Assembly (NCBI GenBank): GCA_028287395.1
Contig: JAQBPR010000093.1
Coordinates: 29,474-93,473 of the forward strand
Direction of reading: 5' to 3'
DNA from: Bacilli bacterium
GTDB lineage: Bacteria > Bacillota > Bacilli > Paenibacillales > NBRC-103111
Length of the DNA: 64,000 nt
The notes beneath the pieces were generated by a model that was not told the origin of the DNA, searched no databases, and saw only the letters and a list, made by a program, of their open reading frames with translations. The stretch's first letter is position 1. The number at the start of each line of letters is the position of its first letter. Both the position numbers and the translations under genes were made by a program. Of this stretch, positions 38,835 to 47,333 are shown piece after piece.

Positions 38835-39932
38835 TCACCTCGCATATCGTGATATGTTCAATAAAATACCGATGGCTGTAAGCATCAAGGTCAGTGATGA
38901 GCCTCCAGCACTTATGAGCGGCAATGTAATACCTGTTACTGGAAACATGCCGATAACAACGCCAATGTTGATAATGACCTGCACAGCGATCATACCAATA
39001 ATCCCAGTCGCAAGTAAACTTCCAAACTTATCCGGCGCTACGATCGCTGTACGTATTCCCCGCCAGACCAGGATCATAAATAATGATAGCACGAAAGCTC
39101 CACCAATGAAGCCAAGCTCTTCAGCTAATATTGAAAAAATAAAATCCGTTTGCGGTTCAGGCAGGTAGCTATATTTCTGTAAGCTGTTGCCTAAACCGAG
39201 TCCGACTAATCTTCCAGGTCCGATTGCATAGAGCGATTGAATTATTTGGTAGCCTGAATCAAGCGGATATTTCCATGGATCAAGAAAGCCGGTGATTCTT
39301 TTCAAGCGATAGGGCTCGGCGATAATTAAACCAACTAAACCGCTGACACCGAGCAAACCCAGCATATTTAAGTGCAGCATTCTTGCCCCGGCTACATAAA
39401 TAATTAGCAGCGAAGCGCCTACTAAAACGGTTCCTGTGCCTAAATCCGGCTGCAGCATAATTAAACCGAAAGCTAAACCCATAATGAGCAGCGGTGGCAG
39501 CAGTCCTCTGATAAAAAGGGTGATTTGCGAATGCTCTTCAGAAAGCATTTTCGCTAAAAAGATGATCACAACTATTTTTATAAATTCAGAGGGTTGAATG
39601 CCAAAGGAACCGATGCCAAGCCAGCTTCGCGCTCCGCCTCTGACAATACCAATACCCGGAATCAAAACAATAACAAGCAGGATAAATCCGACAATGAGCC
39701 CGATTCGGGCATGTTTTTTCCATACTCGATAATCTACATTCATCGTGACTATCATTGCAATGACCCCTAAAACTGCAAAAAAGAGCTGACGTTTCAAATA
39801 ATAATACGAATCGCCAAAATCATGGAAAGCAACCACCGCACTTGCGCTATAAACCATGACAATCCCAATAACCAGTAAAAGCAGAGTCGACAAAATAATG
39901 AGCGAATCCGCAGTATAACGTGCTTTAACCAT
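38835..39932 (-). CDS. spoVE: FtsW/SpoVE-type SEDS peptidoglycan polymerase
   Basis: SEDS glycosyltransferase with ten membrane segments, 365 aa. Conserved features include YRVWKKHA, GGARSWLGIGSFGIQPSEF, LEPDLGTG-like MLQPDLGTGTVL and PVTGITLPLISAGGSS. Its place between murD and murG matches spoVE of B. subtilis, where the vegetative ftsW lies elsewhere. It could serve as FtsW here. It probably works with SpoVD or PbpB from this cluster. Start ATG 39932 after AGAGGTG. Confidence 0.88.
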   Translation of the reverse strand: MVKARYTADSLIILSTLLLLVIGIVMVYSASAVVAFHDFGDSYYYLKRQLFFAVLGVIAMIVTMNVDYRVWKKHARIGLIVGFILLVIVLIPGIGIVRGGARSWLGIGSFGIQPSEFIKIVVIIFLAKMLSEEHSQITLFIRGLLPPLLIMGLAFGLIMLQPDLGTGTVLVGASLLIIYVAGARMLHLNMLGLLGVSGLVGLIIAEPYRLKRITGFLDPWKYPLDSGYQIIQSLYAIGPGRLVGLGLGNSLQKYSYLPEPQTDFIFSILAEELGFIGGAFVLSLFMILVWRGIRTAIVAPDKFGSLLATGIIGMIAVQVIINIGVVIGMFPVTGITLPLISAGGSSLTLMLTAIGILLNISRYAR

Positions 39933-39992
39933 CACCCGACACCTCTAACATCCAATGTGGGCAGTCAAAACGAAAAGCTTGGCTCCCCCTTG

Positions 39993-41399
39993 TTAAAGGT
40001 TATGCACAGCTTGTTTAAAAATGCGTCCTCGCTCTTCATAGGAAGCAAACATATCCCAGCTGGCGCATGCAGGAGAAAGCAAAACAATATCGCCTGCCTC
40101 CGCCAAGCAACTGGCAATGCGCACAGCTTCAGTCAATGTCTCCATAGAGGTGCTTAAATTTTCGATAGAGCGAATGAATTTAACGCCCGCTTGTTCAGCG
40201 ATACCGTTCAATTTCCCCTGAGTTTCACCAAGCGTGACAATCGCTCTGAGCTTTTGGCGAAAATAAGGCAATAAAGCGCCATAATCCATTCCGCGATCTA
40301 AACCACCGGCAATTAATACAATGGGACGTTCGAACGATTCTAAATCTTTGATCGTTGCCGCAGGGTTGGTAGCTTTAGAACCGTTGATAAACGTTACTTC
40401 ACCTCGGATTGAGACAAATTCCAAACGGTGCTCTACGCCCCGGAAATCGTGAAGCACGTTGGCAATCACTTGCAGCGAAATATCGCAGGCCAAAGCAACT
40501 GCGGTTGCTGCTAACGCATTTTCCACATTATGACGTCCCGGAATGCCAAGCTGCGCTACAGAAATAATCGACTTTGCCGGTACATTCGGTTGTTCGCGAT
40601 AAACAATCATTTCTTCACCCGGAATTAATTCTTGCAAAAATACGCCACACTCTAGTGTTTCACGCGTAGAGAAGGGAATTAACTTCGCTCTCAACCGCGG
40701 AAGAAGCTTGCGGCACTCTACATCATCCCAATTGATTACAGCAATGTCTTCTTCCGTCTGGTTGACAAAAAGCTTCGCTTTGGAAGCAATATAATCCTCC
40801 ATCGTGCCATGGTAGTCCAAATGTGTCTCATACACATTCAATAAACAGGCAATATGAGGTTTAAACTGTTGTGTTCCCTTCAACTGAAAGCTGCTTAATT
40901 CAACCACCATGGTATGATCAGCAGTCGCTTCTTCCGCAGCCTCGCAAAGAGCGCGTCCGATATTTCCTGCGACAATAGGCAAAAGCTCGGCAGCCTCTAA
41001 CATTTTGCCAATCCAGGTGGTGGTCGTAGTCTTTCCATTCGAACCTGTAATTCCAATCATCGGTGCTTTGCAAATATGAAAAGCTACCTCCACCTCGCTG
41101 ACGATCTCAATCCCCCATTGTTCCGCTTGAACTATAGGCACAACCGTATATGGGATACCGGGATTTTTGACTACAAGCGCTACTCCAGGATGAATTAGTG
41201 TTGCTGGATGCTCACCACAAATAACAGCAATACCCCGCGCTTCTAATAAATCAGCCTCGGGGCATAAGCTTCGTTCTTTTTTATCATTAACTGTTACAAC
41301 AGCTCCCGCTTCATCAAGCAGCTTCGCTACTGCTACACCGCTTTTGGCCAACCCCAAGACAACTACCTGCTTGTCCTTGTAATGGTTAGGATGCTTCAT
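39993..41399 (-). CDS. murD: UDP-N-acetylmuramoylalanine--D-glutamate ligase
   Basis: Cytoplasmic ATP-dependent ligase that adds D-Glu to UDP-MurNAc-L-Ala. 468 aa. The N-terminal Rossmann-like part has VVVLGLAKSGVAVAKLL (about 11-27). The P-loop [15 protein letters not shown] is near residues 114-128, and the Mur-ligase middle and C-terminal domains follow with INGSKATNPAA. It starts 1 nt after the mraY stop. Confidence 0.95.
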   Translation of the reverse strand: MKHPNHYKDKQVVVLGLAKSGVAVAKLLDEAGAVVTVNDKKERSLCPEADLLEARGIAVICGEHPATLIHPGVALVVKNPGIPYTVVPIVQAEQWGIEIVSEVEVAFHICKAPMIGITGSNGKTTTTTWIGKMLEAAELLPIVAGNIGRALCEAAEEATADHTMVVELSSFQLKGTQQFKPHIACLLNVYETHLDYHGTMEDYIASKAKLFVNQTEEDIAVINWDDVECRKLLPRLRAKLIPFSTRETLECGVFLQELIPGEEMIVYREQPNVPAKSIISVAQLGIPGRHNVENALAATAVALACDISLQVIANVLHDFRGVEHRLEFVSIRGEVTFINGSKATNPAATIKDLESFERPIVLIAGGLDRGMDYGALLPYFRQKLRAIVTLGETQGKLNGIAEQAGVKFIRSIENLSTSMETLTEAVRIASCLAEAGDIVLLSPACASWDMFASYEERGRIFKQAVHNL

Positions 41400-41400
41400 G

Positions 41401-42366
41401 CTAAAACACTCCGTTCATATAGAGTCCAAGCACAGCAACCACTATGCCTGCAATCCAAAATGTTGTGACGACTCGCCATTCCGACCAGCCTACCAATTCA
41501 AAGTGATGGTGGATCGGACTCATTTTAAAAACACGCTTCCCTCTTGTTTTAAAAGAAATCACCTGAATGATCACAGACAAAATTTCAAATAAGAACACAC
41601 CGCCAATAACGGCAAGCAATAATTCTTCTTTAGTCAGAATTGCAACTGCTACCAAACCCCCGCCTATACCTAGCGAGCCAGTATCTCCCATAAATACTTT
41701 TGCGGGGTGCGCGTTAAACACAAGGAAACCAAGCACAGCACCAATCATAATCGCTGAAAAAATCGCTGCTTCCGGACTATGGGTCTTCATCGCAAGAATG
41801 ACATAAGCACCGAAAGCAACTGCAGCTGTTCCTGCCAAAAGCCCATCTAAACCATCGGTAAAATTAACTGCGTTAGTTGTTCCGAGCATTAAAAAAGCAA
41901 CAAATGGAAAATAGAGCCAGCCTAACGAGATCGTCCAATCGAAATAGGGCACATGCAAATCCGTAGAATGACCCATTTGAATTAAATAATAACAAACTAT
42001 CGCGGAAACCAAAAGCTGACCAACCAGCTTTTGCTTTGCCGTTAGTCCTAAGGAACGTTTAAATACGATTTTAATATAATCATCTAAAAAACCAATAAGT
42101 CCGGAGCCTAGCGTTGCCACTAATAAAACGATCAACTCGGAATCTTTTTCAACGAATTTAAGTGCCGCAAGCGCCAATGCAATCAGGATGATGATTCCAC
42201 CCATGGTTGGCGTTCCTGCTTTTTTCAAATGACCTTGAGGGCCGTCTGTGCGAATTTGCTGCCCGAATTTCAATCGCTTTAAAAAAGGAATTAATAGGGG
42301 CGCGATGAACATAGTAATTAAAAAGGTAATCACCAGAGGAAATAAAACTTCTTTAAAATCAATCAT
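41401..42366 (-). CDS. mraY: Phospho-N-acetylmuramoyl-pentapeptide transferase
   Basis: Integral membrane enzyme that makes lipid I from UDP-MurNAc-pentapeptide and undecaprenyl phosphate. 321 aa with about ten membrane segments. Conserved features are GTPTMGG near 52-58, GFLDDYIK near 90-97 (the Asp pair), NFTDGLDGL near 168-176 and the C-terminal SPIHHHFEL. It overlaps the end of murF by 4 nt. Confidence 0.96.
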   Translation of the reverse strand: MIDFKEVLFPLVITFLITMFIAPLLIPFLKRLKFGQQIRTDGPQGHLKKAGTPTMGGIIILIALALAALKFVEKDSELIVLLVATLGSGLIGFLDDYIKIVFKRSLGLTAKQKLVGQLLVSAIVCYYLIQMGHSTDLHVPYFDWTISLGWLYFPFVAFLMLGTTNAVNFTDGLDGLLAGTAAVAFGAYVILAMKTHSPEAAIFSAIMIGAVLGFLVFNAHPAKVFMGDTGSLGIGGGLVAVAILTKEELLLAVIGGVFLFEILSVIIQVISFKTRGKRVFKMSPIHHHFELVGWSEWRVVTTFWIAGIVVAVLGLYMNGVF

Positions 42367-43760
42367 AATACACCTTCCTTCAACGCGTAAACCACTTCCT
42401 CCAGCTTCATTCCACGCGATGCTTTAACTAAAACCAGATCTCCTTCAACCACATTCGCTTTCAATTGCTGAATCATTTCTTTTTTATCAGAAAACCATTT
42501 CACCTTATCGCCCGCATAATTGTTTCTCGCTTCTTCAGCGATATGTCTGGCCAGCGAACCATACGTATAGACGAAATCAATCGTTTGAGGATTCAGCTCG
42601 CGACCCATGTTTTGGTGAAAAGCAATTTCATCCTTGCCTAGCTCTAGCATGTCGCCTAGCACAATGATTTTACGATCAAACCCTTTCATTTCCGCAAGCA
42701 GTTGAATCGCTGCCCTCATCGAAGTAGGACTGGCATTGTAAGCATCATTTAAAATCATCACATGATTGGCTGTCAGCACTCGCTCAATTCGCATACTAGC
42801 CATTTCCAACGAGCGTAATCCATTGACGATGTCAGCATCTTGAACGCCCATATATTTGCCAACCGCAATCGCCGCTAACGCATTAATCACATTATGATGA
42901 CCTAAAACAGGCACATAATAATTTGCAGTGTTCTCTGTATTTAATTGAAAAAAGGTGCCTTCCTGTTCTGCCAAAATCGCTGTTGGGTACAAATCATTGT
43001 TCGTTGCCGAGCCAAAACGAAGCCGCAGCATCTCTGCTGGATGCTCCATTTCTGGCAGCATTTGCTCAAGTAAAGGTTCATCCCCATTATAAATGAATAA
43101 TCCTCCTGATTTGAGTCCTGATAAAATTTCCAGCTTGGCTTTAGCGATTTCTTTTCGCGATCCCAGCTGCAATAAATGCGATTCTCCAACATTGGTAACA
43201 ACCACAACATCTGGTGCGGCAAGTTTGGACAAAAATTCAATTTCACCGCGACCGCTCATGCCCATTTCAATAACGGCAACTTCGGAATGATCTGACATTT
43301 GTAAAAGAGTTAACGGCAAGCCGATGTGGTTATTTAAATTACCGCTCGTTTTATGGACACGATAGGTTGACGCAAGTATCGCTGCGGTCATATCCTTGGT
43401 TGTTGTTTTGCCATTACTGCCGGTAATCCCGATGATCCGCACCGCAAGCTCATTGCGATACGCTCTGGCTAATTCCTGAAGTGCAGCTAACGTATTGTCA
43501 ACATAAATAAGCGGCACATCCTGCGGCGGATCCAAACGATCCTTTTGCCACAAAGCGGCCACGGCTCCTTTAGCAAAAGCCTCACGGACAAATTGATGTC
43601 CGTCGAAATGATTGCCTATATCCAAGGGAATAAATAAATTCCCGGGTTGAATGGTTCTGGTATCTGTAGAAACGCCTTGAATTTGAAACGAATCTTCCGA
43701 CCCTGCGATTACTTGGCCGTCGATCGCTCGCACAACATACTGAAACGAACGTTTAATCAC
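42363..43760 (-). CDS. murF: UDP-MurNAc-tripeptide--D-alanyl-D-alanine ligase
   Basis: Adds D-Ala-D-Ala to UDP-MurNAc-tripeptide. 465 aa, the usual size. The N-terminal substrate-binding domain holds [18 protein letters not shown] (about 29-46). The P-loop [16 protein letters not shown] is near residues 109-124, and [12 protein letters not shown] near 315 lies in the middle domain. Its ATG overlaps the murE stop by 4 nt, so murE-murF-mraY-murD are tightly coupled. Confidence 0.95.
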   Translation of the reverse strand: MIKRSFQYVVRAIDGQVIAGSEDSFQIQGVSTDTRTIQPGNLFIPLDIGNHFDGHQFVREAFAKGAVAALWQKDRLDPPQDVPLIYVDNTLAALQELARAYRNELAVRIIGITGSNGKTTTKDMTAAILASTYRVHKTSGNLNNHIGLPLTLLQMSDHSEVAVIEMGMSGRGEIEFLSKLAAPDVVVVTNVGESHLLQLGSRKEIAKAKLEILSGLKSGGLFIYNGDEPLLEQMLPEMEHPAEMLRLRFGSATNNDLYPTAILAEQEGTFFQLNTENTANYYVPVLGHHNVINALAAIAVGKYMGVQDADIVNGLRSLEMASMRIERVLTANHVMILNDAYNASPTSMRAAIQLLAEMKGFDRKIIVLGDMLELGKDEIAFHQNMGRELNPQTIDFVYTYGSLARHIAEEARNNYAGDKVKWFSDKKEMIQQLKANVVEGDLVLVKASRGMKLEEVVYALKEGVL

Positions 43761-45244
43761 TTTCTCAATCCCCTTATCGCTTCTCTAGCCTCTTCTCGAT
43801 CATCAAAATGCATTTTATTGCCATTAATGATTTGATAGGTTTCATGTCCTTTACCCGCTATTAATACTACATCGTTCGAGCTTGCCATTTCAATAGCTTT
43901 TTTTATCGCAGCCTTGCGATCTACGATCATTTCATAGCGATGATCAGAAAAACCAGCTTCTAATACTCCCGGTTCAATATCCAATAAAATATGCTCTGGA
44001 TTCTCCGTCCGCGGGTTGTCTGAAGTCACATAAACATAATCGCTGTATTCGGCGGCGATTTTGCCCATTTTCGGTCGTTTTCCTTTGTCTCTATCTCCGC
44101 CGCAGCCAAATACGGTGATCACCCTTCCTTGGGCAAATTCACGGATCGTTGTCAGTGCATTTTCCAAACCATCCGGCGTATGAGAATAATCCACCGCAAC
44201 CAGAAAGCTTTGCCCCTCTACTACAGGCTCCATTCGACCCGGAACAATCGCCATCCCCTCTAAACTATTCTTAATCTGTTCCAAAGGTACACCTTCCAGT
44301 AAAGTCGCGGCAATTGCCCCTAATGCATTATACACGTTAAACTTACCGATTAATTGCAGACTGATTTCAGTATTTCCGCAAAAACTAGTTAAAAAAAACT
44401 TTGTTCCCAATGCTGTTATTTGAATATCGGATGCTTTCACATCCGCATTATTTTCAATTCCATAGGTCACTACTTCAGCTGAAGTCATTTCCGCATAGTG
44501 AGCGGAAGCCGGATCATCAGCGTTTAAAACGGCGTATTTGCGTTTGCTGACATCCGCGCTGTACTTATTACCTAATCTTGCAAAAAAGAGTCCTTTGACC
44601 TCTTTATAATTTTCCATCGTCCGATGATAATCCAAATGATCTTGTGTTAGATTTGTGAAAATTGCGGTGCGAAAATCACAGCCCTTGACACGACCCATAG
44701 CAATGGCGTGACTAGACACCTCCATAACGCAATAATCTGTATTCAGATCACGCATTTTGCGCAAATTATGCTGCAAATCTAACGATTCCTGCGTCGTATT
44801 TTCTGTTTCTAATGTTTCCGTGCCCATTTTCATCTGAATCGTACCCATCAAACCCGTTTGAAACCCTTGTTCCCGTAAGATTTGCTCAATAATAAAGGTC
44901 GTGGTCGTTTTGCCATTTGTACCTGTTACCCCGATCAATTTCATTTCCTGGCTTGGGTAACGATAAAAATGGTTGGCAATGACCGCCATCGCGAACCGCG
45001 AATCTTTCACGTATAAAACAGGAACAGTCGCTTCCACCCTGCTTTCAGCTGCGATTGCCACGGCACCTAGCTCAATGGCCTTATCCACATAGCGATGACC
45101 GTCAGTCGTCAGACCGATTATACAAATAAACAAGTCTCCTTGCTTAACTTTACGGGAATCCGTTTGAATTCCTGAAAATTCCACATCACTATTCGATGGA
45201 TTCGTAGATATCGCAAAAAGCGAAGCCAATTCACTAAGTTTCAT
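43757..45244 (-). CDS. murE: UDP-MurNAc-L-alanyl-D-glutamate--2,6-diaminopimelate ligase
   Basis: Adds meso-diaminopimelate to the nascent stem peptide. 495 aa from the ATG at 45244 (MKLSELASLF). The P-loop VTGTNGKTTTTFI is near residues 107-119. DNPRTENPEHIL near 407-418 matches the DNPR motif that selects diaminopimelate rather than lysine. The longest frame adds 17 residues encoded by a double-hairpin element and the ribosome binding site TTAAGGAGG, so it is rejected. This fits with dapL in the same window. Confidence 0.94.
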   Translation of the reverse strand: MKLSELASLFAISTNPSNSDVEFSGIQTDSRKVKQGDLFICIIGLTTDGHRYVDKAIELGAVAIAAESRVEATVPVLYVKDSRFAMAVIANHFYRYPSQEMKLIGVTGTNGKTTTTFIIEQILREQGFQTGLMGTIQMKMGTETLETENTTQESLDLQHNLRKMRDLNTDYCVMEVSSHAIAMGRVKGCDFRTAIFTNLTQDHLDYHRTMENYKEVKGLFFARLGNKYSADVSKRKYAVLNADDPASAHYAEMTSAEVVTYGIENNADVKASDIQITALGTKFFLTSFCGNTEISLQLIGKFNVYNALGAIAATLLEGVPLEQIKNSLEGMAIVPGRMEPVVEGQSFLVAVDYSHTPDGLENALTTIREFAQGRVITVFGCGGDRDKGKRPKMGKIAAEYSDYVYVTSDNPRTENPEHILLDIEPGVLEAGFSDHRYEMIVDRKAAIKKAIEMASSNDVVLIAGKGHETYQIINGNKMHFDDREEAREAIRGLRK

Positions 45245-45258
45245 AAGTTCCTCCTTAA

Positions 45259-45294
45259 AGTTTTGCGTTCTTTGCAAAACTTGCATCGTATGCA
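45259..45294 (-). repeat. Double-hairpin element before the murE ribosome binding site
   Basis: On the minus strand TGCAT-ACG-ATGCA is followed at once by AGTTTTGC-AAAGAAC-GCAAAACT and, 2 nt later, AAGGAGG. It lies between the spoVD stop (45300) and the murE start. Both stems differ in sequence from the lspA and sigE copies but stay fully paired. Confidence 0.85.
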
Positions 45295-45299
45295 TAAGC

Positions 45300-47246
45300 C
45301 TATTTTGAATCCTTTCCGCTGTCCGGTGGTGCGTTTGCTAAAAAAATTCGAATCGTTGAGCCTTGATCCACTCTTGTTCCAGGCTTTGGCGCTTGACTGA
45401 TTACGGTATCTCCTTGACCTGATTTTGCCAGTAAAAAATCCGCATCTAAATCCTCATAAATATCGCTTACCGTTCTTCCCACTAGATCAGGTACCTCAAC
45501 GATTGAAGCTTCACCGTAACGATAATCTTTCGTTAACTGATCCTTACTCGGCTCAACCTTCATATAATGCAAAGCATCACCCATAATATTTTTGACGATA
45601 GGAGCGGCAATTAAACCACCGAACTGAAGACCTTGCGGATTATCTACCGCGATATATATCACTACTTTAGGGTTATCCGCAGGGGCAAAGGCTACAAAGG
45701 AAACAATATGTTCATCGGCAGAGTAATAACCGTTGACGACTTTTTGCGCCGTACCTGTTTTCCCTCCCACACGATAACCGTCAAGAAAGGCATTACGTCC
45801 TGTCCCTTTGGCTACAACGCTTTCCAATGCATCCCTCACCTGCTTGGAGGTTTGTTCGGAAATTACATTTCCAACGAGCTCTGGTTTAACGGCTTCCAGC
45901 ATTTGATTCGTTTCAGGCTGATACCAAGCCTTCGCAATATGCGGTTTAAACAGCTTGCCGCCATTTATCGCTGCAGATACGGCGGTAATCTGTTGAATAG
46001 GTGTAACAGATACCCCTTGCCCAAATGAGGTTGTTGCCAGTTCTACGGGTCCTACTTTGGATGGTTTAAAGAGGATACCATTTTCTTCGCCGCCTATATC
46101 TATTCCCGTTTTTTTGCCGAAACCGAAACGGTGAATATAGTCGAATAACGTATCCTTACCCAAACGTTGACCCATGACAACAAAGCCGGGGTTACATGAA
46201 TTTTGCACAACCTCGAGAAATGTTTCACTGCCATGACCGCCTCTTTTCCAACAGCGAAGGCGAGCTCCAGCTACTTCAATTGATCCCGGATCATGAAACA
46301 TTTCATTATTCAAGTCAATTTTTTTCTCCTGCAGCGCGGCAGCCAAGGTAATGATTTTAAAAGTAGAGCCTGGTTCATAAGTCATCCAGATAGGTAAATT
46401 CCGATTATACACTTCTGAAGGAAAATCTTTAAAATGAGTCGGATCGAACGACGGCCTGCTTGCCATGGCCAGAATTTCTCCGTTATTCGGGTCCATCATA
46501 ATACCAATAACATCCTTGGCTTGATAATGAATCATTGCCTGATCCAATTCACGCTCCATGACCGATTGCAAATAACGATCGATCGTCAATTCCAAGTTCA
46601 GTCCGTCCTTCGGCTTCGTAAATTGGTCCGAGGAATTAGGCATTTGTCTGCCTGCAGCATCCGCAAGGTATGAAACGCTTCCTTGAATACCGGTTAACCG
46701 TTTATCATAGGTGGCCTCAATTCCTGTAAGCCCTTGATTATCAATCCCCGTAATCCCCAGCGTATGGGCTGCTAATTCGCCAAAGGGATAATATCTTTTA
46801 TTATCCTCTGCTACTACAATGCCTGGAAGCTTCAAATTACGAATTTCCTGTGCCTTATCCGCTGTTATTTTCCGTCCTCCGGGTTGTATCCGTGAAATTA
46901 AGGTTTTTTTCGAAATTTGTCCGTAGACCGTTTCTTCCGACGTTTGTAAAATGCGAGCAATTTGTGCAGCTGTGCTGCGTGCATCCTTCACTTGCGCAGG
47001 AATGGCCATTATCGAAGGAGAGCTGATATTATAAGCAAGCTTAACTCCATTACGATCCAAAATTTCTCCCCTTTTAGCCTCGAAGGGGATATTTCTGCGC
47101 CAGGAATCCTCCGCCTTTTGCGTGAGCTCTGGACCTATCCATAATTGCACATAGGCCAATCGTAACACTAATGCCAAAAAAATCAATGTCCCTGCCAACA
47201 ATGCCAACCATAGCCTGCGTCGTACCGTAGTATTCGAAACCCGCAT
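45300..47246 (-). CDS. spoVD: SpoVD-type class B penicillin-binding protein (spore cortex transpeptidase)
   Basis: 648 aa. One N-terminal membrane helix (about 13-33) is followed by a PBP dimerisation domain and a transpeptidase domain. The catalytic SxxK is in EPGSTFKIITLA, SxN in QNSCNPGF and KTGT in GGKTGTAQK. One C-terminal PASTA domain (VPDLVGRTVSDIYEDL) lies at about 580-635. Its place after pbpB and its single PASTA match SpoVD, which makes cortex peptidoglycan with SpoVE. The ATG at 47246 is preferred over a TTG one codon before. Confidence 0.9.
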   Translation of the reverse strand: MRVSNTTVRRRLWLALLAGTLIFLALVLRLAYVQLWIGPELTQKAEDSWRRNIPFEAKRGEILDRNGVKLAYNISSPSIMAIPAQVKDARSTAAQIARILQTSEETVYGQISKKTLISRIQPGGRKITADKAQEIRNLKLPGIVVAEDNKRYYPFGELAAHTLGITGIDNQGLTGIEATYDKRLTGIQGSVSYLADAAGRQMPNSSDQFTKPKDGLNLELTIDRYLQSVMERELDQAMIHYQAKDVIGIMMDPNNGEILAMASRPSFDPTHFKDFPSEVYNRNLPIWMTYEPGSTFKIITLAAALQEKKIDLNNEMFHDPGSIEVAGARLRCWKRGGHGSETFLEVVQNSCNPGFVVMGQRLGKDTLFDYIHRFGFGKKTGIDIGGEENGILFKPSKVGPVELATTSFGQGVSVTPIQQITAVSAAINGGKLFKPHIAKAWYQPETNQMLEAVKPELVGNVISEQTSKQVRDALESVVAKGTGRNAFLDGYRVGGKTGTAQKVVNGYYSADEHIVSFVAFAPADNPKVVIYIAVDNPQGLQFGGLIAAPIVKNIMGDALHYMKVEPSKDQLTKDYRYGEASIVEVPDLVGRTVSDIYEDLDADFLLAKSGQGDTVISQAPKPGTRVDQGSTIRIFLANAPPDSGKDSK

Positions 47247-47333
47247 CAAAGCTGCCCCCTTGCCCGTTCGTCAAGATCGTTTTCATATCATGACTATTCG
47301 GGACAAACCAAGGATAGAACAAGCCTGCCTTCG

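Noticed and set aside
45245..45295. A 17-residue N-terminal extension of MurE
   Set aside because: It is the translation of the double-hairpin element and the AAGGAGG sequence; the ATG at 45244 matches the known MurE N-terminus.
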